From: Koleobacter methoxysyntrophicus
GTDB taxonomy: Bacteria; Bacillota; Thermosediminibacteria; Koleobacterales; Koleobacteraceae
Length of the DNA: 64,000 nucleotides
NCBI RefSeq assembly: GCF_017301615.1
Contig: NZ_CP059066.1
Location: forward strand, 558,001-622,000
Direction: 5' to 3'
Below the pieces are notes generated by a model that worked only from the letters and a program-made list of their open reading frames with translations, ran no database searches and had not been told where the DNA came from. The translations under genes were made by a program, and so were the position numbers. Below, piece by piece: positions 17,244-25,034 of this stretch; within the stretch, counting starts at the first letter, position 1, and each line of letters begins with the position of its first letter.

Positions 17244-17358
17244 GGTATGATAGGCTTCCAGCGCATCCTGGGGTTTTATATCCTGCTCATTGGTCTGGAT
17301 ACCGTAGTAGCCATCAAACCGTTCATCTCTGGCTATGGCTTCTTGGTTTAGGGGGGAA
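17098..17358 (-). mobile_element. IS1634-family transposase remnant
   Basis: About 85 codons of transposase C-terminal region: REDERFDGYY-like start (RDERFDGYYGIQTNEQD), then ALEAYHTLWKIEESFRI with the family's DDE-motif Glu. Both ends are lost. The left end runs into a VOC gene in frame and the right end cuts a small gene at about 17358. It is clearly diverged from the intact IS1634-type copy at 22340-24298. Confidence 0.75.
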
Positions 17359-17515
17359 TAAGAATCATATCATACTGGCTAAATATCTTTTCAGGGCTGA
17401 CGTCCTTGCGTACCCATGTCAAAAATTCAACAGAGTTATTATCCAGGATGCAAATTTTGAGAGACCTGCCCATGGAAAGGTATTTTTTTAAGTCATTTAT
17501 GCTTTCTCCTTTCAT
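17348..17515 (-). pseudogene. Truncated small gene, PIN-like start
   Basis: Fifty-five codons beginning MKGESINDLKKYLSMGRSL and containing KICILDNNSVEFLTWV, which looks like the first strand and acidic residue of a PIN- or nuclease-type fold. It starts with an ATGA overlap on the frame upstream and has a GAAAGGAG-like surrounding. It stops at 17348, just inside the IS1634 remnant, so the rest was displaced. Confidence 0.4.
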
Positions 17516-17682
17516 TTGGCAAGGTCCTCCACTGCTTTTTTGATTCTATTCTTTATCGTAAGTAGAAACTGATAGTTATCTTTATGGTGGGAAACATCTG
17601 GGTTCTCTTTCATAACACTTCGTATCTTTTTTTCCAATCCACCTAAACTTACAACATATGATGGTTTTACATATGCGTGCCT
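17512..17682 (-). CDS. Small unrecognised protein, last intact gene of the HTH/protease/PIN operon
   Basis: The frame directly follows the PIN gene's stop and ends at 17512 with a TGA overlapping the next ATG. It reads KKIRSVMKENPDVSHHKDNY and ends NRIKKAVEDLAK. No ATG is present; a TTG near 17648 or a GTG-type start would be needed. It is small and basic, and could be an antitoxin partner of the following truncated gene. The start is unresolved. Confidence 0.35.
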   Translation of the reverse strand, partial: RHAYVKPSYVVSLGGLEKKIRSVMKENPDVSHHKDNYQFLLTIKNRIKKAVEDLAK

Positions 17683-18249
17683 TTATATGCCTAAATATCC
17701 TTTCCAACCGTTTCTCTCAAACCTTCTTATGGATTTCTCATATTGGTCTTCAAATGTATCTTTAGTTGGGTACATTAATTTACTATTAATTCCATTAAAA
17801 ATATCTTGTGCCTCTTCTTTTGTAATCTCTCCAAAATACACACATAAAGCCAAAATATTATTGTGTGTGAGGGTAATGAACTCATCCAGCCACTTAAATT
17901 CAGTGTAATTATCAGATATTATTATTGGAATTCTCAACGCCTGGGCATATCCTGCACATTCACTTTCTCCCGGACCGATTACCTTCTTCTTATCTTCGAT
18001 GATATCTCTCGCAAGTATGTTTATAGATATATCTTTCTTCCTATCTACAATCTTAAATATGCTCCCGCCCTTATGAATTACTTCGTTAATCAAACCATAA
18101 TATCTTCCTGCATTTTTCTTTATTTCAATGTCATATACAAATTGAGGAATGATGATTTCTTTAAATAAAAGTTCTAAAATGTCCAACCTGTTAACCATGG
18201 CTAAATTAATTAGGATATCAGCATCAGATATGGCTCCGATATATCTCAT
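17683..18249 (-). CDS. PIN-domain protein (VapC-like toxin candidate)
   Basis: About 188 residues from ATG 18249, which lies directly after the stop of the protease gene and 9 bases after GGAAGAGG. The order of acidic residues fits a PIN nuclease: ISDADILINLAM near residues 5-16, IIIPQFVYDIEI, then IGPGESECAGYAQALRIPII near 94-113 and SDNYTEFKWL. PIN proteins are usually RNases neutralised by a partner. Here the partner is probably within the HTH/ImmA genes upstream. A longer start (22 codons upstream, inside the previous gene) is unlikely. Confidence 0.75.
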   Translation of the reverse strand: MRYIGAISDADILINLAMVNRLDILELLFKEIIIPQFVYDIEIKKNAGRYYGLINEVIHKGGSIFKIVDRKKDISINILARDIIEDKKKVIGPGESECAGYAQALRIPIIISDNYTEFKWLDEFITLTHNNILALCVYFGEITKEEAQDIFNGINSKLMYPTKDTFEDQYEKSIRRFERNGWKGYLGI

Positions 18250-18250
18250 T

Positions 18251-19042
18251 TTAATAGTCCTCTTCCAAGGGATACTCATATCCGAATTGTTCAGGAGCCA
18301 GTCCGATAAATTCAAGGCTGTTTTTCATGTTCTTGTATGAGATATTCCCTCTTTCGTAGTTGGTTTTTATAAACTCGATATATTCTTTTGGTACATATGT
18401 TTCTCTTGATGGTGTTATCAAATCTATACTATAGCCTTCCCGTCTGGTTAAAGATTGGAGTAATTCCGTATTTTCCAGTGAACAGATATCTACAAGTTCC
18501 TCATATTTGTCAATAGAGCATAAATTAAGTTGGATAAGCCTTTTTAACATCGCCTTATAACTTACTTTAAAATAATTGTGCATTCTAATGATATGCCTTG
18601 GTAAAATACTGTATTTATCTACATTAACAATTTTATAAAATACTTCTTTTACATAGTCCTCAGGCATTAGGAATTCAGAGGCAAATACATCTGCTTTCGC
18701 ATCTTCCGCTTTATGCTTTTCATCATCCAAAAGGATTTTTTCTTTTTTCAGGATGTCAGCATTATAAATAAGATGGTATAGTTCATGGGCGCCAGTATAG
18801 CGCTCATGTCCCAAAGTAAAATTGCTGTTTAAATAGACAATAAACTGTTCCTCAAAATAGGTGCTAAATCCTGATAATTCATCTGTATCCAATGGTTTTC
18901 TTATTAGAAATGCAGCCTCTGATAGAATATCAAATATATCGGAAAGCCCTTTTCTCGCAAATTTCATCCTCACATCTTCTGCTAAATCTTTGATTTGCAG
19001 TCTGAAAGATTCTTTTGGGAGATTCAATTTATTATTTTGCAA
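18251..19042 (-). CDS. ImmA/IrrE-family metalloprotease
   Basis: The zinc protease motif HELYH is at residues 86-90 (TGAHELYHLIYNADI), followed by a helical region with DVFASEFLMPEDY, where a downstream Glu/Asp can complete the site. ImmA-type proteases cleave or inactivate an XRE repressor encoded next to them. The adjacent HTH gene fits that role exactly. I propose TTG 19042, 8 bases after GGGAGGAG and just past the HTH stop; GTG 19060 is the alternative. Length about 263. Confidence 0.85.
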   Translation of the reverse strand: MQNNKLNLPKESFRLQIKDLAEDVRMKFARKGLSDIFDILSEAAFLIRKPLDTDELSGFSTYFEEQFIVYLNSNFTLGHERYTGAHELYHLIYNADILKKEKILLDDEKHKAEDAKADVFASEFLMPEDYVKEVFYKIVNVDKYSILPRHIIRMHNYFKVSYKAMLKRLIQLNLCSIDKYEELVDICSLENTELLQSLTRREGYSIDLITPSRETYVPKEYIEFIKTNYERGNISYKNMKNSLEFIGLAPEQFGYEYPLEEDY

Positions 19043-19044
19043 TC

Positions 19045-19434
19045 TTAACACTCCTCCCACAGTGGCTTTCTCTTTTGTGGTTTAAACTCTCCATTGTATA
19101 TTTTCTTTTGGTAAATAAACATCTTTATCATATCCTGAAGTTTCTCGACTTCTTCAATCGTTTTTTCTGAAAATTTTTTCTTCCTGAATAGTGTAACTAA
19201 ATCGTCGTCTTCATCCTCTTCAAAAAGAATGTTTATATCTATATTTAAAACCTTGCATAAAGCATTTAACTCCACAGCCGATACAGTCCTGTTGCCGTTT
19301 TCTATTTTGCTCAATGTTTCCCTGCTCATGTTAATTCCCTTTTCAGTAAGTCTTTCTACTACCTCAATCTGACTTAATCCCCTTGCTTCTCTAATAGCCT
19401 TTATTTTTAGTCCAATAGGAATATCCTTTGACAT
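19045..19434 (-). CDS. XRE-family HTH repressor
   Basis: This 129-residue protein has an N-terminal Cro/CI-type helix-turn-helix: IREARGLSQIEVVERLTEKG, then NMSRETLSKIENGNRTVS at residues 13-55. An acidic linker (EEDEDDD) and a C-terminal helical tail rich in Lys follow. The ATG is preceded by AAAGGAGGG. Its stop touches the start of the ImmA-like gene. Two palindromes just upstream (19452-19468, 19506-19520) are good candidates for its own operators, so the operon is probably autorepressed and relieved by proteolysis. Confidence 0.9.
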   Translation of the reverse strand: MSKDIPIGLKIKAIREARGLSQIEVVERLTEKGINMSRETLSKIENGNRTVSAVELNALCKVLNIDINILFEEDEDDDLVTLFRKKKFSEKTIEEVEKLQDMIKMFIYQKKIYNGEFKPQKRKPLWEEC

Positions 19435-19451
19435 CCTTAATCCCTCCTTTT

Positions 19452-19520
19452 TGTAATATTATATTACATCAATAATGTGGTTGTGTCAATATTTTATGCA
19501 TTTATGTAATATTTTATTAC
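19452..19520. promoter_or_regulatory. Two palindromic operators for the HTH/protease/PIN operon
   Basis: TGTAATAT-T-ATATTACA is perfect at 19452-19468 and GTAATA-TTT-TATTAC is perfect at 19506-19520. Both share the half-site GTAATA. They lie 18 and 72 bases upstream of the XRE start, in an AT-rich promoter stretch. The repetition of one half-site supports a repressor-binding role. Confidence 0.7.
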
Positions 19521-19803
19521 TATAATATTGAGTTACATTTCCTGAATTATTTTATTGATTTTAAAACTTTTACCTCAAATAATTTGATTTCTTGTGTACC
19601 TATGGCTATAATGCTTTAAATTTTCGTGAAGGAGTGGTTGCAATGATAAATCTGGAAGTTTTCAGGCTGGAACTAAATTACCTAAAGCAGGTTGTAAAGG
19701 ATGTTATAGGGTGCAAGGCTTCAGGAGAGATAGCCGAAACGATTTATAATGAACCCAGAAATTAAGACACACAAACAGGCAAATTTAAGCTATAATAAGA
19801 ACT

Positions 19804-20100
19804 ATGGATAAGAGAAAAAATTACACAGCAGAATTTAAAACAAAAGTAGTATTGGAAATACTCAAAGAGGAAAAAACTGTAAGTCAGATATCCTCTGAGT
19901 ATGGTATCCATCCCACCCAGTTGCACCGATGGAAACAGCAGTTTTTAGAGAATATGACTTCAGCATTTAGTCGAGGAGAAACTGAAGCTGATAAGCTCAA
20001 GAAAAAGTATGAATCCGAAAGGGAGGAATTATTAAAAGAGATAGGCCAGCTAACTGTAGAGGTTAACTGGTTGAAAAAAAAATCTGGGTTCAAAACATAG
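19804..20100 (+). CDS. IS3-family OrfA
   Basis: This 98-residue DNA-binding protein has a helix-turn-helix (KVVLEILKEEKTVSQISSEY, then GIHPTQLHRWKQQFLE) followed by a leucine-zipper-like coiled coil (EELLKEIGQLTVEVNWLKKK). A run of nine A at 20074-20082 near its end is the likely site of -1 frameshifting into the orfB frame, which is open from there. OrfA alone normally acts as a regulator; the OrfAB fusion is the transposase. Confidence 0.93.
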   Translation: MDKRKNYTAEFKTKVVLEILKEEKTVSQISSEYGIHPTQLHRWKQQFLENMTSAFSRGETEADKLKKKYESEREELLKEIGQLTVEVNWLKKKSGFKT

Positions 20101-20119
20101 CAAATCTGAGCGTAAGGCA

Positions 20120-20959
20120 ATGGTTGAAAAGGATAGCAAGGAAATTACAGTTAAGCGTCAATGCGAGCTTCTAGATATTAACAGGACAAGCATATACTAT
20201 ACACCTGTGCCAATATCACCTGAGGAAATTGAAATAAAGCACAAGATTGATGAGATCTATACCAGATGGCCTACATATGGATACAGGCGGATAACAGCGA
20301 TGCTAAAGCGTTATGGGTATGAAATAAACCGCAAAAGGGTAAGAAGGTATATGCGTGAAATGGGTATATACGGTATATGTCCAGGTCCGAACTTAAGTAA
20401 GAGAAACAAGCAGCATCATACATACCCATACTTACTGAGAAATTTACCAATAGAGCGTCCTAATCAGGTTTTTGGAATAGATATTACCTATATACGGATG
20501 AAGCATGGCTGGATGTATCTTGTGGCATTAATTGACTGGCACTCCAGGTACATTGTCAGTTGGGAGCTTTCACAAACCCTGGAGAAATCATTTGTACTTA
20601 CAGCTGTAAGGAAAGGATTAATAACGGGAAAGCCTGAAATAATTAACAGTGATCAAGGAAGTCATTTTACCTGTAACGATTATATAGATTTACTTAAAGA
20701 GAACAACATAAAAATCAGTATGGATGGTAAAGGCAGAGCCACAGATAATGCAATAACAGAGCGCTTTTTCCGCTCTTTAAAGTACGAAAAGATTTACAGA
20801 ATGGAGTATGAGACTCCAAGGCAGGTAAGACAAGGAATAACAGAGTATATTGATGAGTACAACTATGAAAGACCTCATCAGTCACTAGGGTATAAAACAC
20901 CTGCAGAAGTTTATTTTGGGGAAATAGGGGGCAAAAAACTTTTTCAAGAATCCAGTTGA
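20120..20959 (+). CDS. IS3-family OrfB transposase (DDE)
   Basis: This 279-residue frame opens with an HTH_21-like region (YGYRRITAMLKRYGYEINRK). It carries the rve integrase core: D in FGIDITYIRM (near residue 120), D in INSDQGSHF (near 182), and E in TDNAITERFFRSLKYE (near 217). The end YERPHQSLGYKTPAEVY is classic. The frame is open upstream to the A9 run, so the active product is probably the OrfAB frameshift fusion. It appears intact. Confidence 0.95.
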   Translation: MVEKDSKEITVKRQCELLDINRTSIYYTPVPISPEEIEIKHKIDEIYTRWPTYGYRRITAMLKRYGYEINRKRVRRYMREMGIYGICPGPNLSKRNKQHHTYPYLLRNLPIERPNQVFGIDITYIRMKHGWMYLVALIDWHSRYIVSWELSQTLEKSFVLTAVRKGLITGKPEIINSDQGSHFTCNDYIDLLKENNIKISMDGKGRATDNAITERFFRSLKYEKIYRMEYETPRQVRQGITEYIDEYNYERPHQSLGYKTPAEVYFGEIGGKKLFQESS

Positions 20960-21491
20960 CAACGAGCCTCCCCCATATGAAAAACAGCCGAAAAGACAGC
21001 CACCCATCCCTCGTAGAAGGGCTATGCAGATGTGGCATTGAGGGAAGTGCGGCTGTCGCCTTGGCAGGCTATCATACGGGCCCCACTCATTGTAAACAGC
21101 GCTTAAAAAACTTTTTTGCTCTGGCTTTGCTAGAGACTTTGAAGTACACAAAACATCTAAAAGAAAGGGGTTGTAAAAAGTAGCTTAAATTTTTTCAAAA
21201 TATGTCTTGACAACGGGGGGCATTATAATTGAATTGTTAGTATTATGCTTTCTTAATCCTAAAAACTATGATACCTATTGCCTATCTAACCTCCAAACAA
21301 TTGAACAATACTTAAATCAAATTCAGAATGAAATAGAACCCAGTAAATACCATCTCCTAATGAACAACATGCCTACTATAAGGAATTTTTTAGAGAAAAT
21401 AAAATTTGAGATGTCCAAATCCTAACAAAATAAGGCTTTGTAGGGTATATAGCCTTATCCCCAAAGCCTTGTTCCTTTATCCTAATTTTCC

Positions 21492-21940
21492 TTAACCCCA
21501 ATCACCTTGTTCCCTTACAAACTCAAATAAATCTGAATTATCCATTTCTCTAAAATCACTGGCTTTTATAATATTTGTTAGAAGTATTGAATTATTATTA
21601 ATATTGATTTCGCCGACAAGGGTAAATCTAAAATTTTTACCATATGCAATTATGAAATCCTGGTCTTTTTTTTATTACTCTTTAGCAGCGGATAAACATT
21701 GTTATAGTCAATTTTGAATTTATATTGACTCAAAATATCATTAATAATTCTAATATATGATGCTAAAGTTTTCACATAATCCTTGGTCTCCTGGTATTCC
21801 CTATAAATACTACTAATAGGTATAGACACACTGTTTGGGTCAGACTCTACAACAACATACTTCCCCTGTAACCTGGCTTTAGGAAATGTTTTATTTAAAT
21901 CAAAAATTATCTTACTCGAAAAATCAGCAAAACTAAGCAT
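21492..21940 (-). pseudogene. Unrecognised gene broken by a frameshift in an eight-base homopolymer
   Basis: From ATG 21940 (GAGGAGGT box) the frame encodes LSFADFSSKIIFDLNKTFPK to YNNVYPLLKSNKKK, then ends early at 21650. Shifting by one base at the T8 run 21666-21673 (A8 in the message) continues into DQDFIIAYGKNFRFTLVGEI and ends REQGDWG at 21492, giving about 148 residues. The product is unrecognised; the YNNVYPLLKS stretch faintly recalls DUF1444. A real mutation, polymerase slippage and a sequencing indel are all possible. Confidence 0.6.
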
Positions 21941-22043
21941 TGTCTACCTCCTCAATAACTTTGTGAAATGCAAAAAGCATACTCTCTCAATCTGTTCCAG
22001 CACCTGCTGGCCGTGTAAGAGAATATGTTCTCCATCTATATAC

Positions 22044-22339
22044 ATATATTTTACGTTATACTATTAGTAAGCACAATATATATTTTTGATTTAATATTGC
22101 CTTGTATCTCCTTTACTCCTTAAACCTTATTCCTTATGAAAATGTATGCCCTTTCACAGTAATCAAGAATCTTGATTCAAGCCCAAGGTTCTATTATTAT
22201 AAATTATTACTGGCTATTATCAATCAGTCCAAAATACGGTAAAATAACCTTCCACTGGTCTAACTTATCTTTGAATCGTATGGCTTTAGCTGGGCTGGTA
22301 GACGGCAGTCTATAAAATAATAAGCCTTCTTTAAGATTC
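22044..22339. repeat. Left copy of 296-bp direct repeat flanking the IS1634-type element
   Basis: Read base by base, this is identical to 24299-24594 over 296 bp. It contains a copy of the last 44 codons of the hypoxanthine-DNA glycosylase-like gene and the region beyond it, so it is the displaced duplicate, while the right copy belongs to the intact gene. Confidence 0.93.
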
Positions 22340-22373
22340 CCTAGTTTTGCAGTAATTTAATAAACCCAATCCG

Positions 22374-22414
22374 AAATAAATCCTTGCAACCAGTAAAATT
22401 GCAGGGATTTATTT
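22374..22414 (+). terminator. Hairpin inside left end of the IS1634-type element
   Basis: AAATAAATCC-TTGCAA pairs with TTGCA-GGGATTTATTT around a short loop, followed by a T-rich stretch. It probably blocks transcription entering the element from outside. Confidence 0.6.
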
Positions 22415-22490
22415 TGTCAAATTTTTAGATATATATAGTTGCCAATTGTTGATAATTATGGTATAATAACTATAAAATGGAGGTGTTGCC

Positions 22491-24200
22491 ATGTATCTTC
22501 AAATAGGCACCAGCAACGGCCGTCGTTATCTGGCAATCGTTCAGGGCTATAGGGATCCTGTAACAAAAAAAGTTAGGCACAAAACGGTCAAATCTTTAGG
22601 ATATCTTGATGAGCTTAAAAAGCAGTATCCCGATCCTATTGCCCATTTTAAGAGTGTTGTCGAGGAAATGAACAAAAAAGCGGCTTTAGAAAAACAGCCC
22701 GTCACAATCAGCCTCGATCCGAAAGAAACTTTGAAAGAAAAACAGGTTAACCGCAAAAATATTGGCTACGCTGCTCTTAGTAAAATTTACCATGAACTTG
22801 GTCTTAATACTTTTTTTTATAACAAATCAAGGGCATTTAAATCTAAGTTCAACACAAACAATATTATGAAGCTCCTCATTTTCTCCCGCATCCTTGCTCC
22901 TGCCTCTAAGAAAAAAACCTATGAGGAGAAAGACCGCTATTTCGAGAATACCGATTTCTCATTAGATGATATTTATCGCTGTCTCTCGCAGGTTGTCGCT
23001 TTTAAAGATGAACTGCAGTTGCATCTGCACCGGCAGATGAAAAATAAGTTTGGCAGAAGCACCGAACTGGTCTATTACGATGTTACAAATTACTACTTTG
23101 AGATCGACAGGCAGGACGAGATGAGAAAAAAGGGTGTTTCAAAAGAACATCGCCCGGATCCGATCATACAGATGGGGCTGCTCATGGACACAAAGGGTAT
23201 TCCTATTAAGTATGACCTTTTTCCGGGCAACACTAATGACTGCGAGACTCTAATGCCGGTTTTGGACAGAGTGAAAAAAGATTATGAAGTGGGCCGCATT
23301 ATTATTGTGGCGGACAAGGGGGTCAACACAGCAGATAATATCGCCTTCTGCCTTGCTAAGGGTGATGGGTATATCTATTCGCAGACGGTGCGCGGTGGGA
23401 ATAAGGAGCTAAAAGATTACGTCCTTAGCGAATCTGGATACCGCCAGATCGGAGACGGTTACAAGGTTAAGTCCAGGCTTTATCCACGTGAAATTGCTGT
23501 CAGCAATTCAAAAGGAGGTAGAATCAAGGTCCGCATTGACGAAAAGCAGGTCGTGTTTTACAGCGCTGACTATGACCGTAAAGCAAAGGCCGACCGTGAA
23601 GGCGCCATTATGAAAGCCAGGGACCTGGTAAAAAACCCTTCAAAATACAACAAAGCTACCTCTTACGGAGCAGCTAAATATGTGAAAAACCTTGTTTTCG
23701 ACCCGAAAACAGGTGAGATCCTGACAACAAAGCAAAGACCCGTATTCGATGAGGAAAAATTGCGTGAGGAAGAGAAGTTCGATGGTTATTACGCTATCGT
23801 CACGAGCGAGTGGAAGATGAGCGATGAAGAGATTATCGAAATCTACCGCGGACTCTGGCGGATCGAAGAGGCGTTTAAAGTAACAAAAAGCGATCTTGAG
23901 GCCCGGCCTGTTTATCTTTCTCGCAATGACCACATACAGGCACATTTCCTTATCTGTTTCGTCGCTCTTGTTATTGCCCGCCTGTTGGCGCTGCTCCTCG
24001 GAAACAAATACTCTATCACAAGGATCGTGGAAAGCCTGAATAAAGCATCAGGAAGCCGTCTTGAAGAAAACTGGTATGTCTTCGACTATGCCGATGAGAT
24101 AACAAATGCAATCACCGAAATACTGGGGGTGGATCTCAGCCGCAAATACCTTAGGTTGGGGGATATAAAAAAAATTTTGGGAGCTACGAAAAAAACTTAA
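22491..24200 (+). CDS. IS1634-family transposase
   Basis: This 569-residue DDE transposase of the IS4-like superfamily starts YLQIGTSNGRRYLAIVQGYR. The acidic triad lies in VYYDVTNYYFE (near residue 200), IIIVADKGVNT (near 272) and GLWRIEEAFKVTKSDLEARP (near 458), the last being the YREK-like box. ATG 22491 follows GGAGG by 7 bases. Codon choice and G+C look richer than the neighbours, as expected for recent arrival. It appears intact and possibly active. Confidence 0.95.
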   Translation: MYLQIGTSNGRRYLAIVQGYRDPVTKKVRHKTVKSLGYLDELKKQYPDPIAHFKSVVEEMNKKAALEKQPVTISLDPKETLKEKQVNRKNIGYAALSKIYHELGLNTFFYNKSRAFKSKFNTNNIMKLLIFSRILAPASKKKTYEEKDRYFENTDFSLDDIYRCLSQVVAFKDELQLHLHRQMKNKFGRSTELVYYDVTNYYFEIDRQDEMRKKGVSKEHRPDPIIQMGLLMDTKGIPIKYDLFPGNTNDCETLMPVLDRVKKDYEVGRIIIVADKGVNTADNIAFCLAKGDGYIYSQTVRGGNKELKDYVLSESGYRQIGDGYKVKSRLYPREIAVSNSKGGRIKVRIDEKQVVFYSADYDRKAKADREGAIMKARDLVKNPSKYNKATSYGAAKYVKNLVFDPKTGEILTTKQRPVFDEEKLREEEKFDGYYAIVTSEWKMSDEEIIEIYRGLWRIEEAFKVTKSDLEARPVYLSRNDHIQAHFLICFVALVIARLLALLLGNKYSITRIVESLNKASGSRLEENWYVFDYADEITNAITEILGVDLSRKYLRLGDIKKILGATKKT

Positions 24201-24230
24201 AATCTACAACAATTTTTTGTGTAATTAATA

Positions 24231-24270
24231 AGCCGCTAAGGCCTTATATAATAAGGGCTTGGCGGCTTTT
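24231..24270 (+). terminator. Terminator after the IS1634-type transposase
   Basis: AGCCGCTAAGGCCTTA pairs with TAAGGGCTTGGCGGCT, followed by TTTTATT. It is located 30 bases after the transposase stop and within the element. Confidence 0.75.
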
Positions 24271-24298
24271 ATTGTCAAGCTTGACTGCAAAAGTCAGG

Positions 24299-24594
24299 AT
24301 ATATTTTACGTTATACTATTAGTAAGCACAATATATATTTTTGATTTAATATTGCCTTGTATCTCCTTTACTCCTTAAACCTTATTCCTTATGAAAATGT
24401 ATGCCCTTTCACAGTAATCAAGAATCTTGATTCAAGCCCAAGGTTCTATTATTATAAATTATTACTGGCTATTATCAATCAGTCCAAAATACGGTAAAAT
24501 AACCTTCCACTGGTCTAACTTATCTTTGAATCGTATGGCTTTAGCTGGGCTGGTAGACGGCAGTCTATAAAATAATAAGCCTTCTTTAAGATTC
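24299..24594. repeat. Right copy of 296-bp direct repeat
   Basis: It is identical to 22044-22339. It covers the 3' end of the glycosylase gene (24462-24594) plus 163 bp beyond its stop, so this is the original sequence and the left copy was produced on insertion. Confidence 0.93.
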
Positions 24595-24974
24595 ATTTTC
24601 CCTATTACCAATTTTCTAAATAATTCCTCTGCTTTACTTCCATTAAAAAATACTGCTTTTATATCAGGATACTGATTGAAAAAAGTTTCAAAATCATTAG
24701 GAACAGGGGTAATTATTTTGGAATCACTGCTCCCTTCTCTATCACAACTTCTCAACACATCCCAAATAGCAATGTGGTGGTTCAATAAGAATATCTTCCT
24801 ATTTTCATAATCTTCTTCAACGTCTTTATTAAAAAGCCCGTATATTATCTTCCAGAACTGATTTTGCTTATTTCCATAATATTGCTGATTTTCAAGAGAC
24901 TTTACACTGGGCATAGTCCCCAAGACTAGAATTCTGCAGTTTTTATCAATAATCGGTTCAAAAGACAGAATCAT
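24462..24974 (-). CDS. Hypoxanthine/uracil-DNA glycosylase family protein (HDG-like)
   Basis: This 170-residue member of the UDG superfamily resembles DNA-deoxyinosine glycosylases (family 6). The first motif is LVLGTMPSVKSLENQQYYGN at residues 16-35, then NQFWKII, an AVFFNGSKAEELF segment near 110, and LPSTSPA near 138 in the final active-site loop. It would excise deaminated bases from DNA. ATG 24974 follows GGAGAAG. The gene is intact although an IS duplicated its 3' 133 bases. The neighbour upstream is an ADP-ribosylglycohydrolase gene. Confidence 0.85.
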   Translation of the reverse strand: MILSFEPIIDKNCRILVLGTMPSVKSLENQQYYGNKQNQFWKIIYGLFNKDVEEDYENRKIFLLNHHIAIWDVLRSCDREGSSDSKIITPVPNDFETFFNQYPDIKAVFFNGSKAEELFRKLVIGKMNLKEGLLFYRLPSTSPAKAIRFKDKLDQWKVILPYFGLIDNSQ

Positions 24975-25034
24975 TTTTCTTCTCCAATTTATTCATAGTT
25001 TTTTCATGGATTCAATAATCTTCAAGTTAAATAA

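Larger units (their letters stand above)
19745..21227 (+). mobile_element. IS3-family element, copy 1 (1483 bp)
   Basis: The ends are inverted repeats beginning TATAATG on both sides (TATAATGAACCC left, TATAATGCCCCCC read inward from the right). The element is flanked by a 3-bp direct duplication ATT at 19742-19744 and 21228-21230. It is identical in encoded proteins and length to copy 2 at 28423-29905, in opposite orientation. About 265 bp between orfB and the right end is GC-rich and carries no gene I can support. Confidence 0.9.
19643..21425 (+). pseudogene. Small 98-codon gene split by an IS3-family insertion
   Basis: The 5' part (19643-19744) encodes MINLEVFRLELNYLKQVVKD to AETI, and the 3' part (21231-21425) encodes ELLVLCFLNPKNYDTYCLSN to the end at 21425. 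Deleting the IS3 element and one copy of the ATT duplication restores one continuous 98-residue frame. The ATG has GGAG upstream. No family is recognised; the protein looks soluble and helical. It is divergently oriented from the HTH operon. Confidence 0.7.
22340..24298 (+). mobile_element. IS1634-family element (about 1959 bp)
   Basis: It lies exactly between the two 296-bp direct repeats. The ends have imperfect inverted repeats sharing TTTTGCAGT (CCCTAGTTTTGCAGT left; CCTGACTTTTGCAGT read inward from right). A hairpin at 22374-22414 guards the 5' side and another at 24231-24270 follows the transposase, limiting read-through. Long, variable target duplications have been reported for IS1634 and IS1549, which would explain the repeats. 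Confidence 0.88.

Noticed and set aside
20956-21183. A 75-codon frame after orfB in the IS3 element, and its twin at 28467-28694
   Set aside because: It lies in the GC-rich tail of the IS, overlaps opposite frames and lacks any family likeness. Its perfect conservation is explained by the two copies being identical.
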